Assembly: GCA_001953115.1 (NCBI GenBank) | Contig: LSSL01002334.1 | Location: 1 to 48,374 of the forward strand | Source of the DNA: Smittium mucronatum | Taxonomy: Eukaryota > Kickxellomycota > Harpellomycetes > Harpellales > Legeriomycetaceae | DNA length: 48,374 nucleotides | Direction: 5' to 3' | Part shown: positions 1 to 12,000 of the stretch, in pieces | Numbering within the stretch: position 1 is the first letter of the stretch | Layout: each line of letters starts with the position of its first letter | The notes under the pieces: model-generated | The model's database searches: none | What the model was told of the DNA's origin: nothing | The model's input: only the letters and a program-made list of their open reading frames with translations | Translations under genes and position numbers: made by a program

Positions 1-311
1 AATGGAATTCAGAAATTTTATTGGCTAATTCAAATAAAAAAATCTAAAGGAGAGAGAGAGAGTTTTGAATTTTGAACACAAAATTTTTTCATCCATCTTG
101 CACCGCCGGTCACCCAGGCGGCCATTCTGGCGGACTTAATGAGGCCGGCTATTCAGAAATTCTATTGAATGATTCGAAAGCCCAGATCATATGAGATAGT
201 GTACCATATATTAAAATGTAAAATCTAACAAGTAAATATCGGAAAGGAGAAAAGCGTTTATTATAAAATTAAATTCATAAATTGATTTAATGAAATTAAA
301 TATAGGAAATG
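1..311. other. Intergenic segment with a GC-rich patch between two related 25-nt repeats
   Basis: No gene seen. Positions 10-34 and 154-178 are imperfect direct copies (about 20 of 25 bases equal). Between them lie a GA microsatellite (about 50-62) and a patch near 103-150 that is far richer in G and C than anything nearby, containing CCGCC and GGCGG arms. It may be a decayed repeat element; this is not certain. Confidence 0.4.
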
Positions 312-1580
312 TTATATCAAAAGCATAGCTAGGGGAGCAAAGACTGCCAATAATGAAAATACATATTGTTTTGATGATGAACTAGTAGAAGATGATGAAG
401 ATGATGAGCTAGATGATGAGCTTGAACGGGTGCTGCTGCTGTCTGAGGATGAGCTACCAGTTGCTGCAGACACTGACATACTTGCGCTAGATGAGCTGTC
501 GTCGGAAGACTTAGCATCGATTAAATCAGCTGAATCTGCAACTGCCTCCTTCATGGTGAATTCAGTAATTATTAAATTATTTTTATCAGTTGAGTTTTTG
601 TATAGCCAGTTGGAATTGGCTCCTACTTTGTCAACGCTATAAGAGCTAACAAGCCCTACCAAACCCTCTTTAGTTATAGTGAAATTGCTGTTATCAAGAG
701 TCTCTGAGAAGGCTGCACCTACTACAGCGTGGATTTTAGTGCTGGGATGAACACTGTCGACAAACAAGTATTCGTCAGAGTTTGAGCATGATGAGGTGAG
801 AGTACCGTTTGTGACAACGTAACATGGCTCGTTGGCAACAGTGATGTTAAGTGCAGCAGCGGCAGCAGGATCAGCAGCATAATTTAAGGCTGTGTAAAAA
901 TCGAATATGCGAATGTAATCAAGATCAGATTTGTAAGAATCAACTAAACTAGCTACCTCGGTTTCAAGCTTTTGATTAGTAAGAGCTACATAGCTTGCAA
1001 GATTATCACTGGCATTCTTTGGCAATGACAAGACCAGTGGAGTGACAGTCAAATCAGGGATATTAGTGACGACGATCTTTCTGTATCCCATTTCATACAA
1101 CATACTGATTCCACTAGCCATGTTACTAACTAATCCATCAGCAAAGGTATCTAAATCAACAGACTTAGTGGCTAGTTCAGAAGATGCAGTCAAGAAATCT
1201 TGAGTACCAGTCTCAACTACAGCTACGTCATCCCTGGTGCTACCGGCTGGGAATTTTCCACCAAATGTTTCATTAAACATAGATATCTGTTCAAGAGCAC
1301 TAGATACAGTGCTGTCTGTTCCGGCAATTGCATCGATAAAGGTGTTATTAGTGTTGGCTCCTCCAGTGGCATAATTAATCAATGAAAATCCATTTGTATG
1401 AGTTAAATATTCATTCCAAACGGGGCCGTTGCAGAATCTACCGTTGTAAAATGGAACTGGGCCAGCTGGCCCATCAGAATTACCGATGTCAGAAAGACTG
1501 TCACCAAAAACGATGAGGTAATTGTCGGCGGCAACCACAGACAAACTCAATATAGCAGATAAGGCAAGAACTTTAACCAT
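312..1580 (-). CDS. Secreted GDSL/SGNH-family esterase with Ser-rich, GPI-anchor-like C-terminus
   Basis: A single-exon gene of 422 residues, probably hydrolysing ester bonds of lipids or wall carbohydrates outside the cell. The N-terminus (residues 1-18) is a clear signal peptide. Block I is FGDSLSDIGN at 25-34, with Ser28 the likely nucleophile. The stretch NGRFCNGPVWNEYL (46-59) is typical of fungal members. NYATGGA (69-75) supplies the block II Gly, and VDSVHP (274-279) supplies the Asp275/His278 pair of block V. The block III position reads Gly-Thr-Gln-Asp (125-128), where most relatives have Gly-X-Asn-Asp. Several Asn-X-Ser/Thr sites fit a secreted protein. From about residue 358 the sequence is dominated by Ser, and it ends in a hydrophobic tail (about 406-422), the architecture of a GPI-anchored wall protein. 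The start is the first ATG, directly before the signal peptide. The family is certain; the substrate is unknown. Confidence 0.9.
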   Translation of the reverse strand: MVKVLALSAILSLSVVAADNYLIVFGDSLSDIGNSDGPAGPVPFYNGRFCNGPVWNEYLTHTNGFSLINYATGGANTNNTFIDAIAGTDSTVSSALEQISMFNETFGGKFPAGSTRDDVAVVETGTQDFLTASSELATKSVDLDTFADGLVSNMASGISMLYEMGYRKIVVTNIPDLTVTPLVLSLPKNASDNLASYVALTNQKLETEVASLVDSYKSDLDYIRIFDFYTALNYAADPAAAAALNITVANEPCYVVTNGTLTSSCSNSDEYLFVDSVHPSTKIHAVVGAAFSETLDNSNFTITKEGLVGLVSSYSVDKVGANSNWLYKNSTDKNNLIITEFTMKEAVADSADLIDAKSSDDSSSSASMSVSAATGSSSSDSSSTRSSSSSSSSSSSSSTSSSSKQYVFSLLAVFAPLAMLLI

Positions 1581-2672
1581 TTTGTCAAGAAAGAGTAGAA
1601 AAATAGACTGGATTTACAAAATTAATAATAACACTCAAAAAGTACTTCGTACAAGGGGAAAAAGAAAGGTAATTATTTCCTACAGTGAATTGGAATGGAA
1701 ATGTATTATAGATTTCGAGTTGGATATTCTTCCTGTACTTATAGCTAATAAAACTTAGCGTTATGCCAGATCACATTTGAAGTTATGTGCTCTTAAATTT
1801 TTTGAAAAAGGCTGGATTTATCTTCTTATCGCCAAGACTTGATTCAATGGCGGTCATTGGTACATATTACAATAAAGGATTTTTTTTCGCTCTATTAGTT
1901 ATTTACGTAAATTATAAATTATAAAAAATTAAGGGGTCAGAGTCCTCTAACTCCTTTCACTAATACAGGGTTAACCATAAAAATCCATTTTTGGACAATA
2001 ACGCAATTAATAATCTTTCGCTGATTTATAATTATTGGTATTTACCATATCAATTCTGAAATAAAGTTTTCTATTGGGTTTAGATTTAACACCTTTTTTA
2101 GTAAAATGAACACTTTTTTACTAGATCCTGATACATGGATTGCTAAATACACAAAAGCTCATTAATGTGAAGTACAAATACAAAGCAATTAGCTTCTTAT
2201 TTAGGATTTACATAGGAGGCATTAAAAAAAAGTGGCACCACCCAACCAAAAATGCTGGAAAAGAAAAAAATTGATAAAAAAATCCATATCAGCAAAAATA
2301 ATATGGATAAAATAATATTTTTGGAAGCTTGGAAAAGTTTTTTTTTCAAGAAATTTTTTCTCAAAAAAGGGATATAATTATTAGGTACTCTATAGCATTA
2401 CTCATGATTGTATTAAAATATAATAACTTACTGATAATGTCTATTGCATTTTCTATTATAATACAATAATACAATGCGCTACCTAATCTTTAATCATCTG
2501 ACGCCAAAATATAATAAATGTAATCATAATAGATAATAAAAGCCCAATCGGTTTAATAAGATGAGATCAACATACCCATTCGAGAAAAATAAAATGCCAA
2601 TGCATTTTTTTTGATAAGTAAAAAATATACATTTCATAATCAATTTATAAGGCCTAAAAAGGAAGATTTTAT
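1581..2672. other. AT-rich intergenic, no gene seen
   Basis: Region upstream of the GDSL esterase. Only short random open frames and homopolymer runs are visible. The promoter of the esterase must lie near 1581-1800, but no distinctive element can be named. Confidence 0.5.
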
Positions 2673-3011
2673 TTAGCCTTTTCAGAGCCAATGTTTTAAA
2701 TTATATCTTTCACTTTTTATTAACCCTTTCAGGGGCAATGGTGCAAAAAATGGCTTTCACTTTTCGTTTAATGTTATTGTTAGTTTAATTTTATTTGTAT
2801 ACCATTGGGCTGATCATATTTTTGAACCAATTATAATTGCATTATTTATGCAAATAGGGGCGAGGCACAATTTTGGGCCCGGAAAGGATTAATGTTATAA
2901 CTATATTAATAAAATTATTATATTATTGGATAAATTAAGAATCAGACCAATTGAAATGATTAATTTAAATAAATGGGAGGAAAACAAAAATTTAGGCCCA
3001 GAAAGGAAAAG
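2673..3011. mobile_element. Older TTAA-type miniature element split by a younger copy of itself
   Basis: The left piece (2673-2719) and right piece (2893-3011) together make about 170 bp, the same size as the copy at 41921-42090. The left piece starts TTAGCCTTTTCAGAGCCAAT and contains CTTTCACTTTTT, matching the left end of the inner copy. The right piece ends in TTTAGGCCCAGAAAGG, matching the inner copy's right end TTGGGCCCGGAAAGG. The outer element has lost intact TTAA termini, which fits greater age. No transposase is encoded. TTAA target sites and termini beginning CCC/CCT are typical of piggyBac-type elements; that family assignment is inference. Confidence 0.7.
2720..2892. mobile_element. 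TTAA-flanked miniature inverted-repeat element, inner and younger copy
   Basis: A 165-bp body is flanked by TTAA at 2720-2723 and 2889-2892. The ends are imperfect inverted repeats: left CCCTTTCAGGGGC, right (reverse complement) TCCTTTCCGGGCC. The motif ATGGCTTTCACTTTT occurs inside and is shared with the copy at 41921-42090. It has no coding capacity, so it would be a non-autonomous element mobilised by a piggyBac-like transposase encoded elsewhere. That is inferred from the TTAA target-site duplication and the terminal sequence. Confidence 0.8.
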
Positions 3012-6000
3012 AGATTATCAAGAATTTTTCACGTTCCATTCTTCCAAAAATTTAAAAATAGCTATTTTATTAACTTTGTAAGTTTGTGATTGGAAAAATT
3101 AAACGTTTTGTAAAATATATTTTGTTAGGGTTGATAACATCGGCTCACTAATCGCATCAGCTATTTGAATACACCTCTCACATAAATGAGATACAAACAA
3201 CTATATATCATTATTAAATCCAATAAACTATCAAATGGAAGGTATATGATTGAGAGAATAATGGTCAAATTGATTTTTTTTTCCCTGAAAGTAGATTATT
3301 ACATATATCAAATTAAAAATTAGTAGAAACTGCAAAATTATGAAATTACTTGATACATTTAGCTAAAAATGAAAGTCATTTGACCAAAACCATTTGCTAT
3401 CATGCAAATACAGAATTGCCAATGTGCTTTACGTAATTATGATATATATAATATCATTACAAATTCAGCATAGTTACAATTAACAATTATATTTAGCATG
3501 TAATAAGCACAGTGTCCCAATGCAATGATTTACAATTATTGAAAGTATTAGATAAATACAATAATCCATGCCAAGGATATATTTAGCTAGTGTATAATAT
3601 TTTATCTCTTTTATTACGTAACCATTGGTTCTACATACCATTATCTTTTTAGTATTACAGCTTCATTGTAAAATCTACGGATCCGATTAGGGATTGTTGA
3701 TGGATTAAATTTAGGATATAACGATGTTTCACTTTGGGTTACGGGACATTTCACCAATTTCCAATTGACCTACATGAAATTTTGCCCAATTCGTGGCCAC
3801 TAACAACTAAATATTAAGCGCATTTTTTTTAAGTCATATTTTATAAAAATTGACTATTTTTACTGGGCATGTACATTTTAGTTTAGTTTTTAATAGGCTG
3901 AATAATTAGGTGATATGTCATATAGGTCAAATATCATGATACCCTCACCTTGACTTGTTTTCAGTAGAAAATATTACATTTCAGAGCCAGTTTTCCCAAT
4001 TAGGTAAGTCGCATTGAATTGAATTAAACATATTCGGGATAATAGTGCAGTTTATGTAGTTCAAAATTTATATAATCGTAGTTTCTGGTCTAGAAGTGAC
4101 GTGAATTCATGGAATTATTAAATTTTCCACTTGGCAATTATTCTAATTTAACAAATGTATAACTATAATCCATTAGGTTTAAGGAAGGACTAAAGAAATT
4201 TTATAACCGAAATATCCGTATCTTAAAATATCTATAATTAGCCTAATTAAAGTGAAAATCATCAGGAATTTTTGTAGATATTTAATTCTTATATAATTCT
4301 TAAATAAAAAACAACCTTTCGAGGCTTGCTTCTAGCTCATAAAAAGTGTTTAACCATAACATTAACACATTCAAATGAAAAGGTATTGGGTTTTATTGAT
4401 GAAATCGTAAAATTACTTTGGATTATTAGTACGTTAGGCAAACTTACATTTCGTTATATATTTTTATTCTCATATTGGTGGAAATTCGAGTGGCATTTGT
4501 CTATCTACCGTTTCCGATAAAGCTAATAATAAACTTACTGCGAGTAGTAAATCGATTGTTCAAAATTTTAGCGGATTTGATATTGGAGTCAAAAAATATA
4601 TTAATAATTGGCCAATAAATCAACAACTATTTTCGAATTATAAATTATGGGAATAAAAAAAATATAGAAATTCTATTTAGATCTATTAGGGTCCTAAAAT
4701 TGAGGCAAATGCGCTTTTAAAAGCACCAATTAAAAAAGTCTCCTTTCTTTCAACATTAAAATGTAACAAAATTAAAAATTTTATTGGGTTATCCTTATTT
4801 CATAAATAGATGTCAGAAAAACTTGGTTAACAAAGGACAAATCCATTTGACCAAAAGAATAATGTTAAGATAGAATTATAAACTAATTCGCGTCGAGTCA
4901 AATTAATAATAAACCCAATAGATTAAGACAAATTATAAATATTCACAATGTACTTAGAACAAAAATTTTATATGGACAATCAAAGATATTAGATAATAGA
5001 ATAAAAATATATCCGGATTACTAAATAAAAAAAAACACAGGGAAAATATTTCTGGATTGGATATGATTGATTTAATTAACTTAAAGGGTCAAAAAACACA
5101 ATCAATTCATATTCAGAAAAGTAGCGTTTTCTTTTCAATGACTTACTATTATCAATTCAAATATATAATTATTATTAGAAAACAAATATTTGTATTGACC
5201 GAAGATTAGACTGGTAAATAAAAATCTCCAACAATATCGGTATCACCCAAATTTATTGGAAATCTCCTTTTTACTCGAGATTCCCAATATTTTTATAAAA
5301 ATCTTCTAAATCACAATTACACAAAGTGCATTTCCCCACCAATTTTTTCAAAAACTAAACAAAAATTTTATTCTAGTTACCAACTATTCAAAAGCACAAT
5401 AAAATCAGTTTAATATGGGGGTTTCGTGGGATAACTTTTTTTTTTTTCGAAAAATTTCCGAATGGGCGAAATAATAAAATTTAACATAAAACGCGAAATA
5501 TGTTAAAAAAATAATCAAAAAAGCAAAAATCAGTTTAAAGCTTAAATGAATAACTAACAACTATACCGGAAAACATTAAAATCATGTTACCAATAATCGC
5601 TAGAGATTATTTATTAATTTTTGAATACTCTTATATCGTTGAAGGCAGAAAATCAAGAGCTTATGTGTATTTTATCATTTATTTTTTTGGCTTATAAACA
5701 GCTTGGAGGGTAAGAAAATATCTTTGGTTTATTTTAACTATCCGAACGATATAAATATTAAATAGTATATGAGAATCAAAAATAAAAAAAGGCTATTAAG
5801 CTGCTTTTTGTTTTAGGGAAAATATTGATAATTCCATTTGCTTCTATATTTTATGTATAAGAATACTACTTAAATGTTTAAATGGTTATTTATATAATAA
5901 AATAAAATCTAAAAGTATTTTGTTAACGACTAATCCGTGTTTGATACAAAATTCAGAAAAAACTATAATTATTGATTTACTTTTGCAAACATTTTTCATT

Positions 6001-9000
6001 TACATTTTTTTTCATTTATAATAAGATTAATCGTATATACTATCTTTTAAATCAATGGATTTTTCCAAACTAATCAATTCGATTATATTTCCACATAGGA
6101 GGTTTCAGTTGGGATAAAAAAAATAGATATCTCAAGCTTAAGAGGTATAACTTTTCGGAATCTAAAAGTTTTGAATAATACTTTCACAGGTTATTTTACA
6201 ATAAGATTAGAACACAAAAATGAATATAATATATTCTACATCATCCATTTCGAAAATATATATTATTGTGAAAGCGCGATTAATCAGTATTCCAGTTTTT
6301 GTTGGTTTATAAAAATTTAATCCTGACCTGTATGTGCTCAGAAACAATTACTGAAGCTAAATATCTGGATATTTGAGTTTATTTTTAGAAGAGTTTAAAT
6401 AGAAATTGGGGCTATAGTAGCTTTTATGCAGTGAAAGGGATTTATAATTAAAAATAGCCTCCAAACACCTTTGTTTTTAGTATTTTATCTTTTTTTGACA
6501 TAATCCTTCTATTTGTTTTTACACACCTTATAATGCATTGTATTACGATGATTTATTGGGTGACTATTAATATATATTCATATAATAAAAGAGGAAAGTG
6601 TATCAATTCAATATTGTAAAATTATATTGGATAAAGGGCAGCCTTTATAGATAATAAAGACCTTATTGAGTGAAATTATTTTAGTGTAGTTATATGTTTA
6701 CTCAAGTTTCGATGTCTATTTCTCTTTCCAAAATTGTCCCAAAAAATAGGTCCATGTATTTTGGATAGTGAATAAAGTTTTATTTTAGGTTTGAAAATTG
6801 TTCACACTTTTTTTTTTGAAAATATGAAATTTTTCTTTATAATGGCTGAGAAACAGGGAAATTAAAATTTGGCCCATTAAATATTTGAAATTGGGAAAAA
6901 ATAATAAATGGGAAATATGAAGGTAAATTTGTAGCAAAATATAGTTGGACTTATTTATGGATACTTTTTACAATATAAGATTTGGCTAAAAAAATATGAA
7001 AATTAATTATAAAAAATCTTAAACTATCTATAACTAAGACAAAATAAAAAGGAAAAAAAAACGAATTATTTTGCGACTGGCTTTAAATTGTGTGATTTTT
7101 ATTTGAATACTGAAAATAAATTACAGATTTTATGTTTTTAACACTCAAAATAAGAATTTTTTTGGAAAAAATAGTTCTTTTACTAGATATAATTATTTTT
7201 TCTTGGATTTTAAATTTTTTATATAACAGGATATTATTGGTACATAAAAAAAGTAAAACTCGAGTTAAAAAATAAGGGTAAAATTATAGAAAATATCGAT
7301 TCTCAGATGCTTGTATTTTTTTCTGGAAAATTCCAGAAAATATCCTTAGGATAATCGATTTCAAGTAAACTTACCAATAAGATATACCAGCAACTGATCT
7401 AAATAAATTGAGTAGATGAGTTGATACATATATGTGAGTTGATTTAGATTTAAATAAAAAAAAAATTGCAATATCAGTTGAAACCATTTTTTTAGCGCAC
7501 TTAAGAAAAAATTGTTTTTTTTTTAATCAATATGCTAAAAACTCGATTGAGACCTTGAGTATAATAAGTTCATATCATTTTTTTATTAATCCAAGTTGAT
7601 CAAAATAAATAATATTTTATCAAATATTTTTAAAAACACAAAAAAAACTGTTGGAATGAAAAAAGCTTAGCTAAATTATTAGTTTTGGTTTATTTTGGAA
7701 GGAACGTGTTACATTGAAAAATACGCGTTTAGTTGAGATAACTCTTTTTTTCAGAATGCGGGAGAATTAATCAAAATAATTCTTTGTGTTCAAAATATAT
7801 TCTACTTTATAATTAAAATGTTTTTATATAGATATTGGACTTTTGCACCAAATTAGTCCAAAAATATCAAATTAAAACTTATACACATCTTAATAATATA
7901 TATTTTTCTACATTTATAAAGAAATTCTGTTTCCCTAAGATATCCAAAATTTATATATATGTATTTTTGAAATAAATATAAATTTCCCTAATTTTTAATT
8001 AATTTCATGAAAAGAATGACTATTAAAAAAATCTCGCTTTTAAAGAAAAAAAACGCAAAAATATCCATATATTTATTTTTCAGTGGTTAGTTTTTTTGAA
8101 ATTTATTCAAAAAATTTTAACAATAATGAAATTATAGGCACTAATAATAGTTTAAATCATACTTTTCTCGAATTAATTTGAGAAATTAAACCATCTCTCA
8201 ACAATGTTTTATTTATTAATTTAAATAAATGTGAAATAAAATCAAGCTAAATTTTATTAATGCAACTTTTTGTAAGCTTAAAATATATATGCAATATTTA
8301 AAATGCCTTTTACTCGCTACGAATAATTTTATGCATATTTTTTTACACCATTATTCCTATATATAAAAGGAAAACTAAGATTTTCTTTTTTTCTAGTAAT
8401 CTAATAGTAAAAATAAGTAAAAATGAAAGAGAAAGAGAAAAATTATCTTAAAAAATTATGAGCCCATATATTTTTTATTAAATATCTATAAAGTTTTATT
8501 TTAATAATAAAAAGTATAAAATTCTTATATATATATATATATCGAAATACGTTCCAAACATAAAAAAAAGTCGGTATTTTCGCTTAATTGTAAATTTTAT
8601 TTTAAAAAAACAATTTTAAACATAACACATTATTTTGAAATAAAATTTTATTTCATTTAACCTCTTATTCTCCTATATAATTCGTTCTATCCAAAATGAT
8701 CCGAAATCGATAATCTCTAATTTTTTTGTGTTTTTGAAAATATTTGATAAAGCAGAATTCACTTTGATTAATTTATTTTACAAAATTGGTTTTTTTTATT
8801 CTTTCCAAAGTACTCAACATCGTTTTTAGACCAATTATTATTAATTTAGTGCCATCTAAAAAAAAAAAAAATTACATAAAATCTTAAATAAAGCTACATT
8901 TCAAGATATATGATATTAATTTTTCATCTTTTTAGATTTACCCTATAATTATTTCATTTTATTAGTATCTAAACTCTTTCTAATAACATTATATCTATGC

Positions 9001-12000
9001 ATATTGAATTTCCATAATTATTTTATCGGATATTTTTTTTGACACTCTTTCACAAATTTGTGTCAAAACTATAAATTCATAAATATTGGATAAATATTTA
9101 ACAGAAAATTATGAAATTTTTTATGGGGTTTAATAGTAATACATTTAATTTAATTTATCAAAAAAAATCTTATTGAAATGATTAAATGGAATTTGGAATC
9201 CCTTGAAAAAAGTTTTTTTTGGTTATAATACAGATTAATGGCGTAAATGGGATTTTAATTCAAATTGTGTTTCAGATATAAACCCAAAATGATATTTTTT
9301 ATTTAATACAAGTATAAACAGATTTAAATAATATTAAGGAGTCTTATTAATCGATTTTTAATGTATTTATTTTATTATTGGGAAAAATCCCATTTTATTT
9401 TGATTTGAAAAAAGTAGGCAAAAACTGTTTATCGAATTAAATATCATATATTAATGTATCAGGAATAAAGTTAAGAAAAAAAACTTATTTTTTTATAAAA
9501 CATATAAAAAAGGTTAAACTGTAAACTAAATCAATATCAGCGAAATAAAAAAAATTGTCTTATCTTCTAAATTTTCTAATATATATTATTTTTTTTGAAT
9601 TTTTGAGAACTTACTTTTCAATGGTCAAAATTCTGTTATTGGAACAAAAATCATGCAAAAAGCTAAGCGAAAATTTTTTTCAGAATATTTTCTCTGATGA
9701 AATGAAAAAATATTAAAAAAATTCTTTATAAAAATAATGTAATAAAAACATAAGTAATTCCACATAATCAAAAATTTTATATTATAAAAAAAGGAGTGTA
9801 AAATTTTCATTAAAAAAAAGTGATAATTTTATGGCGAAATGATGCTATTGAATTTATTATAAAAAAATATATTTTAAAAAAAATCATAATAGCTATATTC
9901 TATAAATTATTAATATACCAAAAAAAAAAATCAAAAAAAGCAGTATTATCATACTAAAATTAATCAATTATTCGTAGAACGAGAAAAATATGGCTCTTTA
10001 TTTATTTATTATTTTTTTTTCATAAGTTAATATATTCCCATGGTTTAACACTAATTTATCCCGTATATTATTTTTATTTTTATAATTCAATATTGTTATA
10101 TGGTTGAAAAAAATATAAAGTGTATAATATACTTTCTTGTTTCAAAAATTAATCAATAAAAAATACCAGCATTGAATATATATATTTTATATTATCGTAT
10201 TTGTAATTTTGCTTCCCTTCTAATCTATTTAAATAATATTAAAAAATTTCCAAATAAAATGTCCCGAAAAACGATTAAACGGATAAATTTTCAAGTAGAT
10301 AAAAATTATTGTTTTATTTGCAATTTAATATTTTAAATATTTTAAATATTTTTTGACTAAATTTATTTTTGGAAATTTTCTTCATATCTATGATCCAGTT
10401 TTAAAACTTGTAAATACCCAAAATTTTACATTTAATAGAGATGAAAAAAAATCATAAAATCTAATAACTGTTTAATTTTAGAAGAAAAAACATTGAAAAT
10501 CGCATTTTATTTATCTTTAATCAAATCATATACAGCTATAAACAGGTAATCTTAATTATAGATAATATTAAATAAGTTCTTAATAAAAAACAGAAGAAAA
10601 AATCGGTGATTTTCGTGTGAGTCTTTGTTATTCTCTATATTGAAATAACATCACCCTATTTCTTTTATACTCAATATAATGAAAATTATAATATCATTCG
10701 CTTAAATTTTGAGTTATCTCGATCTAAAATAAAAAAAATATTCAGATAAAATGTAAGAAGAGATCCAATTTGTTTTATTACCGGAGGAAAACTAACATAC
10801 CGGGATAATAGTTTGTAAAAAATCTTTATTTAATCGGTTAAAGCTATTTTAAACTAAAAAAAATCGCCCAAATCTATTTAAAGGCGGATTTTTCTAAGAA
10901 TTTAGAAAAAATCTCTTAGAAATGGTTATATCTTTGGTTTGGAAAAATAGTTTTATATATCACAATTTTTTGAGAGAAATCCTGAAATTTAAATCACTAA
11001 TAAGTACTTTTATTTCGATTAAATATATTATTTCAAGAAAAAAGTCAAATTTTCGGTTGTGTGAAAGGTAATTGTGAAATATAAAAATGTATAAAGGCTA
11101 AAAAATTTATTTTTTATTCTCAAGGACTAGTATATGTGCGGGAATTAAGGTTAAAAAAAAAATCAAAAAGGTAATAATTTAATCAAAAAATCAGGTAAAA
11201 TAGACAAATCAAAGGAAATAAAAATTCTAATTTTTGGTGGGTAATTTAAATATCCAATAAAACATACTATTTATGAATTATAGGATATTTAAAGATTTAT
11301 TCATGGCCATTTGAGTATACCAATTTACCTGCAATAGTAATTATATATCAGAATTTTGATTTATCCCGATAAAAAAGTAATATCGGCAGATTTATATAAT
11401 GTGACATTCTATTTTTTGGGGGGAAACTTACACACAATTTTATATATGCTTATGAATATTTTAAACAAATAATTGGAACCATAAATTTACACTATTATAT
11501 AAATATATTTTTTTGAAACAATTCGGGTTATAATTTGAGGAATATTGCGTTTCTAGATGCAGTGATCAAAAAAAACATCGGATAAATTCATTGGTAAGAT
11601 ATTTTAATATTTTAATATTTTAATATATTATTGAAAAAAAGTCATTTTGGTAGTTATTTGTTCTTTATTCGGATTTTGTTAGAATGCTTCGAGTCTTTTG
11701 CGTATATTTCCACCAAAAAAGATTTCCCGGTGTTTTTAGATCTAGTTATTCCTAAATTTGAAAAGAAGAAATATAAACCAATCTGAAATAGGCTACACTT
11801 TTAATAAGTATGCCTTGTATTTAACTCCTGTATCCAAAAAAAATATTAATAGATAATTTTGTGAATTGACATACTTTTATAAAACCGATGATTTTTTTTT
11901 GTTTTTCCTATAAGAAACTTTATCACAATTTAACAAAAACAAAATTATCTGTTAATTGTATGTGCTTATCAGATTCAATCAATTTTCTCCCAAACACAGT

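Noticed and set aside
430..642. Plus-strand open frame opposite the GDSL esterase
   Set aside because: It is the antisense of the Ser-rich tail and flank; the minus frame has signal peptide, catalytic blocks and full length.
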